From contig DASWHW010000040.1 of assembly GCA_036397975.1 (NCBI GenBank), positions 1-23,989 on the forward strand: a DNA stretch of 23,989 nucleotides, given 5' to 3'. Position 1 is the first letter of the stretch, and each line of letters starts with the position of its first letter. The position numbers were made by a program, and so were the translations under genes. Of the stretch, positions 9,013 through 15,297 are shown in pieces. This DNA is from SZUA-287 sp036397975 (GTDB lineage Bacteria; Bacteroidota; Ignavibacteria; UBA10030; UBA6906). The notes beneath the pieces are model-generated. The model was not told where the DNA came from, searched no databases, and saw only the letters and a program-made list of their open reading frames with translations.

Positions 9013-10011
9013 ATGCGTATAGCCGTTCTCGGGGCAGGAAGTTGGGGCACAGCCCTTGCCATTGTCCTGACCAGCAATTCTCACGATGTAACGCTGTGGT
9101 CCTACCGTGACCAGTATGCGCGAGACATTCTCCAGCGCAGAGAGAATCCCTCGTTCCTTCCCGGTATTCCGATCCCCGAGACAATTTCAGCAACCAGCAA
9201 TTTATCCGACGCGGTTGCCGGTGCAGAAATGATCGTCACCGCGATTCCTTCCCAGTTCATCCGCAGCGTAGCACAACGACTGCAAGGATTGCCATTGAAC
9301 AATGTTCTGGTGGTGAATGTCGCCAAAGGAATTGAAAACGGGACATTGATGACCATGTCGGAGATGCTGCACGATGTTCTGCCATCTCTTCCTCGAGAGC
9401 ATGTTGCAACGCTTTCGGGACCAAGCCATGCGGAAGAAGTGAGTAGGAAAATTGCTACGACGGTTGTTGCGGCGTCCATTGATCCTGAAACATCGCGGAA
9501 AGTACAAGGCGTTTTCATGACGCCGACGTTCCGCGTCTATATGAGCACAGATCTTCGGGGGGTGGAGCTGGGAGGCTCCCTGAAGAACGTTATTGCGATT
9601 GCAGCAGGTATTGTTGATGGCGCAAACCTCGGCGACAACACCAAGGCGGCACTGATGACGCGTGGGATCGTTGAAATAACGAGAGTTGGGATGGCAATGG
9701 GGGCGCAGGAAAAAACATTCTCCGGGCTTTCAGGAATTGGGGACCTCATGGTGACGTGCATGAGCAGGCACAGCAGAAATCGTCACGTTGGCATCGAGAT
9801 TGGCAAAGGGAGAAAGCTGAAGGATATTGTCGGCGAAATGGTGATGATTGCCGAAGGTGTGGCAACAACAAAATCGGCAAACGATCTCGCAAGATCAAAA
9901 GGGGTGGAGGTTCCGATTATGGTTGAGGTGGAAAAAATGTTGTTTGAAGGGAAGGACCCACTCCAGGCATGTCGTGACTTGATGACGAGGGATCCAAAAG
10001 GGGAAGTGTAG
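9013..10011 (+). CDS. gpsA: NAD(P)-dependent glycerol-3-phosphate dehydrogenase GpsA
   Basis: GpsA reduces dihydroxyacetone phosphate to sn-glycerol-3-phosphate, the backbone used by PlsY. The 332-residue protein begins with the Rossmann motif VLGAGSWGTALA (glycines near residues 7-12). It then has NVAKGIENGT, LSGPSHAEEV, the catalytic Lys191 in GGSLKNVIAIAAG, and SGIGDLMVTC with RN substrate-contact residues in SRHSRNRHVG. Length is standard. The CAGGAA sequence about 9 bases before the ATG is the likely ribosome site. It lies after the plsY terminator, so it probably has its own promoter in the 100-bp gap, although I could not pick a convincing one. It is convergent with hppA. Confidence 0.97.
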   Translation: MRIAVLGAGSWGTALAIVLTSNSHDVTLWSYRDQYARDILQRRENPSFLPGIPIPETISATSNLSDAVAGAEMIVTAIPSQFIRSVAQRLQGLPLNNVLVVNVAKGIENGTLMTMSEMLHDVLPSLPREHVATLSGPSHAEEVSRKIATTVVAASIDPETSRKVQGVFMTPTFRVYMSTDLRGVELGGSLKNVIAIAAGIVDGANLGDNTKAALMTRGIVEITRVGMAMGAQEKTFSGLSGIGDLMVTCMSRHSRNRHVGIEIGKGRKLKDIVGEMVMIAEGVATTKSANDLARSKGVEVPIMVEVEKMLFEGKDPLQACRDLMTRDPKGEV

Positions 10012-10027
10012 TTCTCGCAGAATACGA

Positions 10028-10055
10028 GAGACTCCCGTTGTATTTCCGGAGTCTC
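10028..10055. terminator. Shared hairpin between convergent gpsA and hppA
   Basis: GAGACTCC (10028-10035) and GGAGTCTC (10048-10055) form a perfect 8-bp stem with a 12-base loop in the 54-bp gap between two convergent genes. No clear T-run follows on either strand. The position is that of a bidirectional terminator, but the efficiency is uncertain. Confidence 0.5.
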
Positions 10056-10065
10056 GCTGTACACT

Positions 10066-12231
10066 CTATATGAATAATGGTGCAAGGACTAATGTGATCG
10101 TGCTGAGGAGTTTAATCAACACGTGCAGTGAAGGACCTGCCGTATCCTTAAACGGATCGCCCACCGTATCGCCCACCACCGATGCTTTATGTGGATCGGA
10201 TTTCTTGCCACCGTAGGCTCCTGTCTCGATAAATTTTTTCGCGTTATCCCACGCGCCGCCACCGTTATTCAGAAAAAGTGCCATAAGGATACCGACGATT
10301 GTACCAACCATAAGGAATCCGCCGACCACTTCTGCACCACTTGCATGATGTAAAGGTGAGCCTTGCGAGACGTAGAGCCATTTGAACAAGAGTCCGACAA
10401 CAATCGGCATACCGACAACGAGCAGGCCCGGCATAACCATTTCCTTCAACGCAGCTTTTGTTGCAATATCAACGCATTGACCGTAATCAGGCTTCGACGT
10501 GCCTGCCATGATTCCGGGATTGTTCTTGAACTGTTCACGAACGTTGTTGATGATGGAATAGGCCGCACGCCCGACAGCTTTGATTGCCATCGATGAGAAC
10601 AAGAATACGAGCATTGCACCGAACATTGCACCCACGAATACCTCGGGCTTGTTCAGGTTGATGGTGCCGTCAAAGCTCGGCATATAAATTCGTACTTCGT
10701 CGATGTATGCACTAAAGAGCAGGAACGCTGCAAGCGCCGCAGAACCGACTGCATATCCTTTCGTCAACGCTTTTGTTGTATTGCCCACTGAATCGAGACG
10801 GTCGGTGCGTTCACGAATCTCATGCGGCTGCTGACTCATCTCAACAATGCCGCCGGCGTTATCTGTAATCGGGCCGAACGTGTCCATTGCGAGAATGTAG
10901 GCCGCTGTGCCCAGCATCCCCATCGTTGCTACTGCCGTTCCGAAGAGTCCGGCATGTGCAAGTCCCGAATTTTCGCCAAGAAAGTACGCGCCAACAATCG
11001 CTGCTGCAATCACAAGAACCGGATACCCTGTTGATTCCATGCCTACCGCAATCCCGCTAATGATATTCGTGGCCGGACCGGTCTGCGAAGCTTCTGCAAT
11101 GGACTGCACCGGACGGTATCTGTACTCGGTGTAGTACTGCGTGATGAGGACAAATGCGACGGACGTGAGAACGCCAATCAATCCACAGAGGAAAAAATTG
11201 AAGTAGAACGGACCGAGTAACCAACGCGAGGCAATGTAGAAGCCAACCATCGCAAGACCTGCGGTAATGTAGTAACCACGATTCAACGCCTTCATCGGGT
11301 CTTCGATGTCATTTGTCTTCACCATCAGAATGCCGACGATGGATGCGAGGATACCGAATGCACGTGCAACAAGCGGGAAGAGAAGAACGCCAAGCAGCGT
11401 CAGGCCTGCACCATCGAAGGTCAGCACATTGGCTCTATACAATCCAGCCGCAAGAATCATGGCGCCGATGTTTTCAGCCGCCGTTGACTCGAACAAATCA
11501 GCCCCGCGGCCGGCGCAGTCACCCACATTATCGCCAACAAGATCGGCAATCACGGCGGGGTTGCGCGGGTCATCTTCCGGAATTCCGGCTTCAACTTTAC
11601 CAACGAGGTCGGCGCCAACGTCTGCCGCCTTTGTGTAAATACCGCCGCCGAGTTGTGCAAACAACGCAACGAAACTCGCCCCGAATCCATATCCGACAAT
11701 CAGCAACGGAATCTTCGTCACATCTTCCGTCACGCCACTCCATCGCACAATCCAGAACAATCCCGCAACGCCAAGCAAGCTCATTGCGACCACGAAGAAA
11801 CCGGACACCGCGCCGCCACGAAGCGCCGGCTGCAACGCGCTATTCATGCTCTGCGTTGCACCAGCGGCCGTGCGTATATTCGAGCGAATTGCAACCCACA
11901 TACCCATATAGCCGGCAGCAACCGAGCAGAGGGCACCGAGAATAAACGACAACGTCGTCCACAATGCCAACTCCGAGGGAGTTGCCGGGTCATGCTCATT
12001 ATGTGCCCGCACCCACGCGTAGAGAATATAAATCACAGCGCTCAATGCGACAGCGAGTGTGAAGATCGTTCGGTTCTGCCTCCGAAGAAATGCTTCCGCA
12101 CCTGATCTGATAGCAGAGGAGATCTCCTGCATTTTCTCGGTACCGGTGTTTCGCCTCAGAACATCCCGGATGAGATAAACAGCAAAGAGTAGTCCCACAA
12201 CGCTGATGACAATGATTAGTTCTAGTTCCAT
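10066..12231 (-). CDS. hppA: Membrane proton-pumping pyrophosphatase, potassium-independent type
   Basis: This enzyme hydrolyses pyrophosphate and pumps ions across the cytoplasmic membrane. The 721-residue protein has about 16 hydrophobic segments. It carries the pyrophosphate-binding segments DVGADLVGKVEAGIPEDDPR and NPAVIADLVGDNVGDCAG, and near the C-terminus GDTVGDPFKDTAGPSLHVLI. The segment GNTTKALTKGYAVGSAAL has Lys487 and Thr490 where potassium-dependent enzymes have Ala and Gly. In the known family, Lys/Thr marks potassium-independent proton pumps, so proton transport is the likely role. The ATG at 12231 gives the normal N-terminal helix but has no clear ribosome site. Upstream on the same strand are two membrane miniproteins and a hairpin, so it may be co-transcribed with them. 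Pyrophosphate-producing enzymes encoded nearby include IspD and possibly PpdK. Confidence 0.97.
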   Translation of the reverse strand: MELELIIVISVVGLLFAVYLIRDVLRRNTGTEKMQEISSAIRSGAEAFLRRQNRTIFTLAVALSAVIYILYAWVRAHNEHDPATPSELALWTTLSFILGALCSVAAGYMGMWVAIRSNIRTAAGATQSMNSALQPALRGGAVSGFFVVAMSLLGVAGLFWIVRWSGVTEDVTKIPLLIVGYGFGASFVALFAQLGGGIYTKAADVGADLVGKVEAGIPEDDPRNPAVIADLVGDNVGDCAGRGADLFESTAAENIGAMILAAGLYRANVLTFDGAGLTLLGVLLFPLVARAFGILASIVGILMVKTNDIEDPMKALNRGYYITAGLAMVGFYIASRWLLGPFYFNFFLCGLIGVLTSVAFVLITQYYTEYRYRPVQSIAEASQTGPATNIISGIAVGMESTGYPVLVIAAAIVGAYFLGENSGLAHAGLFGTAVATMGMLGTAAYILAMDTFGPITDNAGGIVEMSQQPHEIRERTDRLDSVGNTTKALTKGYAVGSAALAAFLLFSAYIDEVRIYMPSFDGTINLNKPEVFVGAMFGAMLVFLFSSMAIKAVGRAAYSIINNVREQFKNNPGIMAGTSKPDYGQCVDIATKAALKEMVMPGLLVVGMPIVVGLLFKWLYVSQGSPLHHASGAEVVGGFLMVGTIVGILMALFLNNGGGAWDNAKKFIETGAYGGKKSDPHKASVVGDTVGDPFKDTAGPSLHVLIKLLSTITLVLAPLFI

Positions 12232-12263
12232 GGTATGTCTGTTCGTTTAGGAAGTTGTTTAGC

Positions 12264-12294
12264 ATCGGGCCGATGGTCGCTCCGCCGGCCCGAT
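12264..12294 (-). terminator. Hairpin between membrane miniprotein gene and hppA
   Basis: ATCGGGCCG (12264-12272) and CGGCCCGAT (12286-12294) form a perfect 9-bp stem with a 13-base loop, 3 bases after the stop of the miniprotein gene at 12298-12417. No T-run follows on the minus strand. It could be a weak terminator, a partial attenuator or an mRNA-stabilising structure before hppA. Confidence 0.4.
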
Positions 12295-12297
12295 ATG

Positions 12298-12417
12298 TCA
12301 ATCGTTCTTCTCTTGGTTGCCCATTGGAGTACGGAGGACTTTGAGGAAAAAATAGAGTGTCAATGAGGTCACGACGGTCATCGTGGTAATCATTGTAATC
12401 CAGGCAGAGAGTGTCAT
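12298..12417 (-). CDS. MetS-like single-helix membrane miniprotein (second copy)
   Basis: A 39-residue protein beginning MTLSAWITMITTMTVVTS, with one transmembrane helix (about residues 5-28) and a short polar tail with LRTP followed by charged residues. A strong AAGGAG ribosome site lies 7 bases before the ATG, which argues for real translation. It aligns without gaps to the miniprotein at 13103-13246, sharing 18 of the first 31 residues, including YFFxKxLRTP. That other copy overlaps an NSS transporter gene, so this one is best read as a second MetS-like small subunit. In Corynebacterium, MetS is the small partner of the NSS-family methionine/alanine importer MetP. This copy has no transporter next to it. 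It lies 66 bp upstream of hppA and 81 bp downstream of another miniprotein gene. Its partner is unknown. Confidence 0.75.
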   Translation of the reverse strand: MTLSAWITMITTMTVVTSLTLYFFLKVLRTPMGNQEKND

Positions 12418-12457
12418 GTATATTCTCCTTCATGGTGTAACATTGGTTGTTCAGTCG

Positions 12458-12473
12458 GGTCCTTATAAGAACC
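12458..12473. repeat. Near-perfect 16-bp palindrome, possible operator
   Basis: GGTCCTTATAAGAACC is a palindrome except for one symmetric base pair, located in the 81-bp gap between the two 39-residue miniprotein genes. It could be a protein-binding site or a small RNA stem. Nothing else supports a function. Confidence 0.25.
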
Positions 12474-12498
12474 GGCTGAAATGGGAGTTTGATCGCTT

Positions 12499-12618
12499 CT
12501 AGTGGACAACCAGCGACAATGCCCAAAGAAAAAAGGTCAAACCGAGAATAAATGCGAGAATTCCCAAGGCAATTTTGACCCCCGATTGGGGTTTTTGTGG
12601 TACCCGTGCAGTAGACAT
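12499..12618 (-). CDS. Single-helix membrane miniprotein of unknown function
   Basis: A 39-residue open frame: a polar basic N-terminus MSTARVPQKPQSGVK, then one strongly hydrophobic helix (about residues 16-37, IALGILAFILGLTFFLWAL) ending in VVH. An AAAGGA ribosome site lies about 6 bases before the ATG, and a TTGACT/TAAAAA promoter-like pair lies just upstream. The charge pattern suggests an N-in single-pass protein. I do not recognise the family, and it is not similar to the neighbouring MetS-like miniproteins. It is the first gene of a small minus-strand unit that continues with the MetS-like copy and possibly hppA. It might be an accessory subunit of a membrane transporter or pump, by position only. 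Confidence 0.6.
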   Translation of the reverse strand: MSTARVPQKPQSGVKIALGILAFILGLTFFLWALSLVVH

Positions 12619-12639
12619 GGCAGTCCTTTCTTCAATAAA

Positions 12640-12669
12640 TTTTTACTGTGACCTCGAGAGGTTAGTCAA
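12640..12669 (-). promoter_or_regulatory. Possible promoter for the miniprotein genes and hppA
   Basis: On the minus strand, TTGACT (12669-12664, 5 of 6 to consensus) and TAAAAA (12645-12640, 4 of 6) are separated by 18 bases. The -10-like element ends 21 bases before the ATG of the miniprotein at 12618. It would give the downstream genes transcription independent of the NSS transporter. Confidence 0.4.
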
Positions 12670-12692
12670 GAGCAAAATGAAGAAAGAAGATG

Positions 12693-13040
12693 TCAGAGAT
12701 TGGAGGTAGTGGTGAGGGTGTAGACCAGATGAGTGGAAATTGGAGTAAACTTGTGTACCTCATGCGAAGGATTATCGCTCGTGCATCGTTCGGAGTGTAA
12801 GGACTCCCAATCAACGGAAAAACCGCAATAAGGAAGATTGCCCTCAACACCCACCTTAGCCCCATGAGTGAGCGAGACTTCAACCAGGGCCATGGAAGCC
12901 ATGTCGATCTGTGTTTGCTTTAGTGAGGTAGGAGGGTCATTCGCGCCATGGAAGAATGGCATGACTATCATGACACCGAGCAAGATGAAAGCAAGCGGGC
13001 CTCTACAGAAGGGCAATATTCGGTCGAACGATGTTATCAT
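12693..13040 (-). CDS. Doubtful ORF with one hydrophobic segment in the NSS-hppA gap
   Basis: The 484-bp stretch between 12619 and 13102 has no recognised gene. The best open frame on the minus strand starts at ATG 13040 and encodes 115 residues, with a hydrophobic segment GPLAFILLGVMIVMPFF near residues 15-31 and then a polar, Cys- and His-containing part. A second minus-strand frame (12662-12883) also shows a hydrophobic stretch, GLRWVLRAIFLIAVFPLIG. There is no good ribosome site and no family match. It may be a lineage-specific membrane protein, a decayed gene with a frameshift, or chance. Confidence 0.25.
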   Translation of the reverse strand: MITSFDRILPFCRGPLAFILLGVMIVMPFFHGANDPPTSLKQTQIDMASMALVEVSLTHGAKVGVEGNLPYCGFSVDWESLHSERCTSDNPSHEVHKFTPISTHLVYTLTTTSNL

Positions 13041-13065
13041 TTTGCGATCCACTTACTTTGATTCA

Positions 13066-13089
13066 ATCCCTCCGTTTTCTCGGAGGGAT
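13066..13089 (-). terminator. Hairpin after the NSS transporter / MetS-like operon
   Basis: ATCCCTCCG (13066-13074) and CGGAGGGAT (13081-13089) form a perfect 9-bp stem with a 6-base loop, 13 bases past the stop of the miniprotein gene on the minus strand. Only two T residues follow directly. Its place at the end of the two-gene operon suggests a terminator. Confidence 0.5.
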
Positions 13090-13102
13090 CTAGATTATCT
13101 TC

Positions 13103-13246
13103 CTAACGAGGCAATTCGTCGTTTTCCGAAAATGAGTCCGGCTCAGACTTAGGTGGAGTTCTGAGCATCTTGGTAAAGAAATAAGTAACAAACGAAGAAA
13201 CAATCACCATCGTCAGAACCATGGTGATGATAGCTGCGGTAGTCAT
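13103..13246 (-). CDS. MetS-like small subunit of the NSS transporter
   Basis: A 47-residue protein beginning MTTAAIITMVLTMVIVSS, with a single transmembrane helix (about residues 4-25), then FFTKMLRTPP and an acidic-polar tail rich in Ser, Glu and Asp. The start overlaps the transporter stop as ATGA, and the ribosome site GAAGGGAG lies inside the transporter's last codons. This is tight translational coupling, which fits a stoichiometric subunit. Small MetS proteins are known partners of NSS-family importers, where they are needed for transport by the MetP-type subunit. Size, helix position, N-terminal MTT and gene position all fit. The tail is somewhat longer than in typical copies. A paralogue is encoded at 12298-12417. 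Confidence 0.85.
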   Translation of the reverse strand: MTTAAIITMVLTMVIVSSFVTYFFTKMLRTPPKSEPDSFSENDELPR

Positions 13247-14913
13247 GTTGTTCTCCCTTCTGCAACACGTTTGCGATAGGCGATATATACGAGAGCACTG
13301 ATCGATGCAAAAACGACAGTCAGCAGGATCCGTGCCCCTGAAATATAGAATAGCTGGTCTTCAAGATTGGCGCGGGTGGCTGCATCGGTGGCTGCGGCGA
13401 TTTGTTCCCTCAATCCTGTGCTCATGATTTGTTTTATGATTGATCCATTATCAAGCAGCCAGCCATTTCCGGCAAACAGATTGCTCATGGCACTCGCCCA
13501 TTCGTTGTTCAACGGTGTGAACAAAGAACCGATGAATACGAAAAGGAGAAACACCGGCGTTACATATTTGATAATGTACTTATAGATATGCGGAACCTTC
13601 ATATCCGCACCGCTATTGATTTCCTTCCATCCCTTGTCGATGCCATAGATCCACGCAAAGATGATTGATTCTGCAAGAGCGAAGACAACGAGCGAGACGG
13701 TACCTGCCCAGTAGTCATACTCACCAAATACGCCGTAATTATAGAAGAATACAGTCGGCAGTCCGAGCAGAAGAACAACGGCACCGAACGACCAGGCTGA
13801 TTTTTTTCTGCTCATGTTGAACTCATCCTGCATGAAACCCATCCATGGCGTTCCCATTGCAAGCGATGAGGTGATACCGGCAAAGAACAAGAGACCGAAC
13901 CAGAAAACGCCCGCGAGGGTTGCAAGGATCGGCCCCCAGTTCTGGAAGAGAAATGGCATAGTCTGAAACGCCATGCCGAAGCTCGCATTCTCCCGCACCC
14001 AATCAAGCCCGAGGTAACCTGCAGCAATAGGGATGACGATCAGGCTGCCGAGAACCACTTCGACGAACTCATTCGTCCATCCGGCGGCCATTGCGTTCAA
14101 TGCGATATCATCTTTCGATTTGACGTACGCTGCATAGCAATGGATCGTCCCCATTCCCACGGAAAGCGTGAAGAAGATCTGCCCCGCTGCGGCAAGCCAG
14201 ACACTCGGGTTGGAAAGCGAATCAAACTGCGGCTCCCAGAGGAAATTCAATCCTGCCCAGGCGTTCGCATCGGGGTGTTCCACGGTGGCACCGGAGCTGC
14301 CAAGGGTCAAGCCACGAATCGCAAGGAAGACTCCAAAGAGAATCAACAATGGCATGCCGATCTTCGCCGTTTTCTCAACCCCGCCACTCAGACCGCGAGA
14401 GAGAATCCAGGTATTTAACACAAGGCAGGCGATGTAGAAGATCACCGCTTCGAAAGGAATCCCGGTCGTACTGGTCGTGATATTGACATAGTCATTGAAG
14501 AATGCGGCGACCTGACCCTGCGTTAGACCTGAGAAGCTTTGGGTGATGGAGTGGTACACATAGGACATCGTCCACGACTCGATGTAACAATAGTAGGCGG
14601 CGACAGCGAGGTTCGTCCAAATACCGAAGACACCGAAGTATTTCCAGAATCGTCCCTTGTCCATCGTATCCAGAATGAACGGCGTCGAATGGTGACCGTG
14701 TTTCCCACCGAACCGTCCCATCGACCACTCGATCCACAACAATGGAATGCCCATCACGAGGAATGACACGAGGTAGGGGATGATGAAGGCGCCCCCTCCA
14801 TTATTGACAGCTTGAACAGGAAAGCGCAGGAAGTTGCCGAGGCCGACCGCGTTCCCTGCCATGGCGAGAACTAAACCAACGCGCGATCCCCAGCTTTCTT
14901 TGGACGAAGACAT
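13243..14913 (-). CDS. Sodium-dependent NSS (SNF) family amino-acid transporter
   Basis: This 556-residue polytopic membrane protein belongs to the neurotransmitter:sodium symporter family. It starts with ESWGSRVGLVLAMAG and the sodium/substrate site GNAVGLGNFLRFP (residues 20-32). GGGAFIIPYL and SVGMGTIHCYAAYVKSKDD follow at the expected places. Bacterial members import amino acids such as tryptophan, tyrosine, methionine or alanine. The exact substrate is not readable here, though the coupled MetS-like subunit favours the MetP-like branch. Between the last two helices there is a hydrophilic insert of about 60 residues, Asn- and Ala-rich (for example QIAAATDAATRANLEDQ). The ribosome site AGAAAGG lies 6 bases before the ATG. 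It is divergently arranged with the permease gene at 15298. Confidence 0.95.
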   Translation of the reverse strand: MSSSKESWGSRVGLVLAMAGNAVGLGNFLRFPVQAVNNGGGAFIIPYLVSFLVMGIPLLWIEWSMGRFGGKHGHHSTPFILDTMDKGRFWKYFGVFGIWTNLAVAAYYCYIESWTMSYVYHSITQSFSGLTQGQVAAFFNDYVNITTSTTGIPFEAVIFYIACLVLNTWILSRGLSGGVEKTAKIGMPLLILFGVFLAIRGLTLGSSGATVEHPDANAWAGLNFLWEPQFDSLSNPSVWLAAAGQIFFTLSVGMGTIHCYAAYVKSKDDIALNAMAAGWTNEFVEVVLGSLIVIPIAAGYLGLDWVRENASFGMAFQTMPFLFQNWGPILATLAGVFWFGLLFFAGITSSLAMGTPWMGFMQDEFNMSRKKSAWSFGAVVLLLGLPTVFFYNYGVFGEYDYWAGTVSLVVFALAESIIFAWIYGIDKGWKEINSGADMKVPHIYKYIIKYVTPVFLLFVFIGSLFTPLNNEWASAMSNLFAGNGWLLDNGSIIKQIMSTGLREQIAAATDAATRANLEDQLFYISGARILLTVVFASISALVYIAYRKRVAEGRTT

Positions 14914-15297
14914 AAGTTACCTTTCTGCTGTTCGATGAACAAATGTTCTCATGATTCCATAGTATAAAAGTCGGGGAGAAATTCGCGATGAAGGGAAGGG
15001 TCGCATGCTATGTTTGAAGTTGAATCTCTGAATGTGAATCCAAGTGCAATATTCAGCGAAAACATTGATGTGAAGATAGGGTCTTTCTGAATGAGAGACA
15101 ATAAGAATTTTGCCGTCTCCCTCTCCTCCACGTCGGAGAGGTTGCACCTTTATGCAAAACATTCTATCTTCTCCGAACCAATGACCGAACCACACAATGA
15201 ATCCCCACTCTGAAGAAGCTTCAATCGACGGTGTAATGCGTTCTTTCATGGCAACTAAGTCCATGGGCTAAGTCCTTTTCAGAATTCAGAGGAACAC
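14914..15297. other. 384-bp divergent intergenic region between two transporter genes
   Basis: No convincing gene lies here. It should hold promoters for the NSS gene (-) and the permease gene (+). On the minus strand TATACT occurs at 14963-14968, a good -10 candidate without a clear -35. On the plus strand see the box at 15142-15170. A 7-bp hairpin (CCTCTCC 15120-15126 with GGAGAGG 15135-15141) sits directly before that box and could be an operator or leader structure. I found no recognisable riboswitch or T-box. Confidence 0.6.
15142..15170 (+). promoter_or_regulatory. Possible promoter of the APC permease gene
   Basis: TTGCAC (15142-15147) and TATCTT (15165-15170) with a 17-base spacer, 127 bases before the start codon. 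The -35-like element is half of a small inverted repeat, TTGCA/TGCAA. The same hexamer pair and spacing occurs before plsY. Confidence 0.3.

Noticed and set aside
11313..11945. Plus-strand frame of 210 codons opposite hppA
   Set aside because: It is antisense to a fully motif-supported pyrophosphatase, and its Arg/Ser/His-rich translation has no domain.
12580..12596. CCCC-GATT-GGGG followed by five T residues on the plus strand
   Set aside because: It lies inside the minus-strand miniprotein gene, has only a 4-bp stem, and no plus-strand gene ends there.
12868..13152. Plus-strand frame of 94 codons in the NSS-hppA gap
   Set aside because: It is antisense to the MetS-like gene and the hairpin, has no ribosome site, and has a composition like random translation.
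14917..15264. Minus-strand frame of 115 codons in the divergent intergenic region
   Set aside because: There is no ribosome site and no recognisable domain, and it would occupy both promoter regions. It ends 3 bases before the NSS start, so a leader role is possible but unsupported.
14914..15297. Possible amino-acid riboswitch or T-box between the two transporter genes
   Set aside because: A GGAGAG element occurs in a small hairpin, but the other conserved parts of the glycine, lysine or T-box leaders are not visible.
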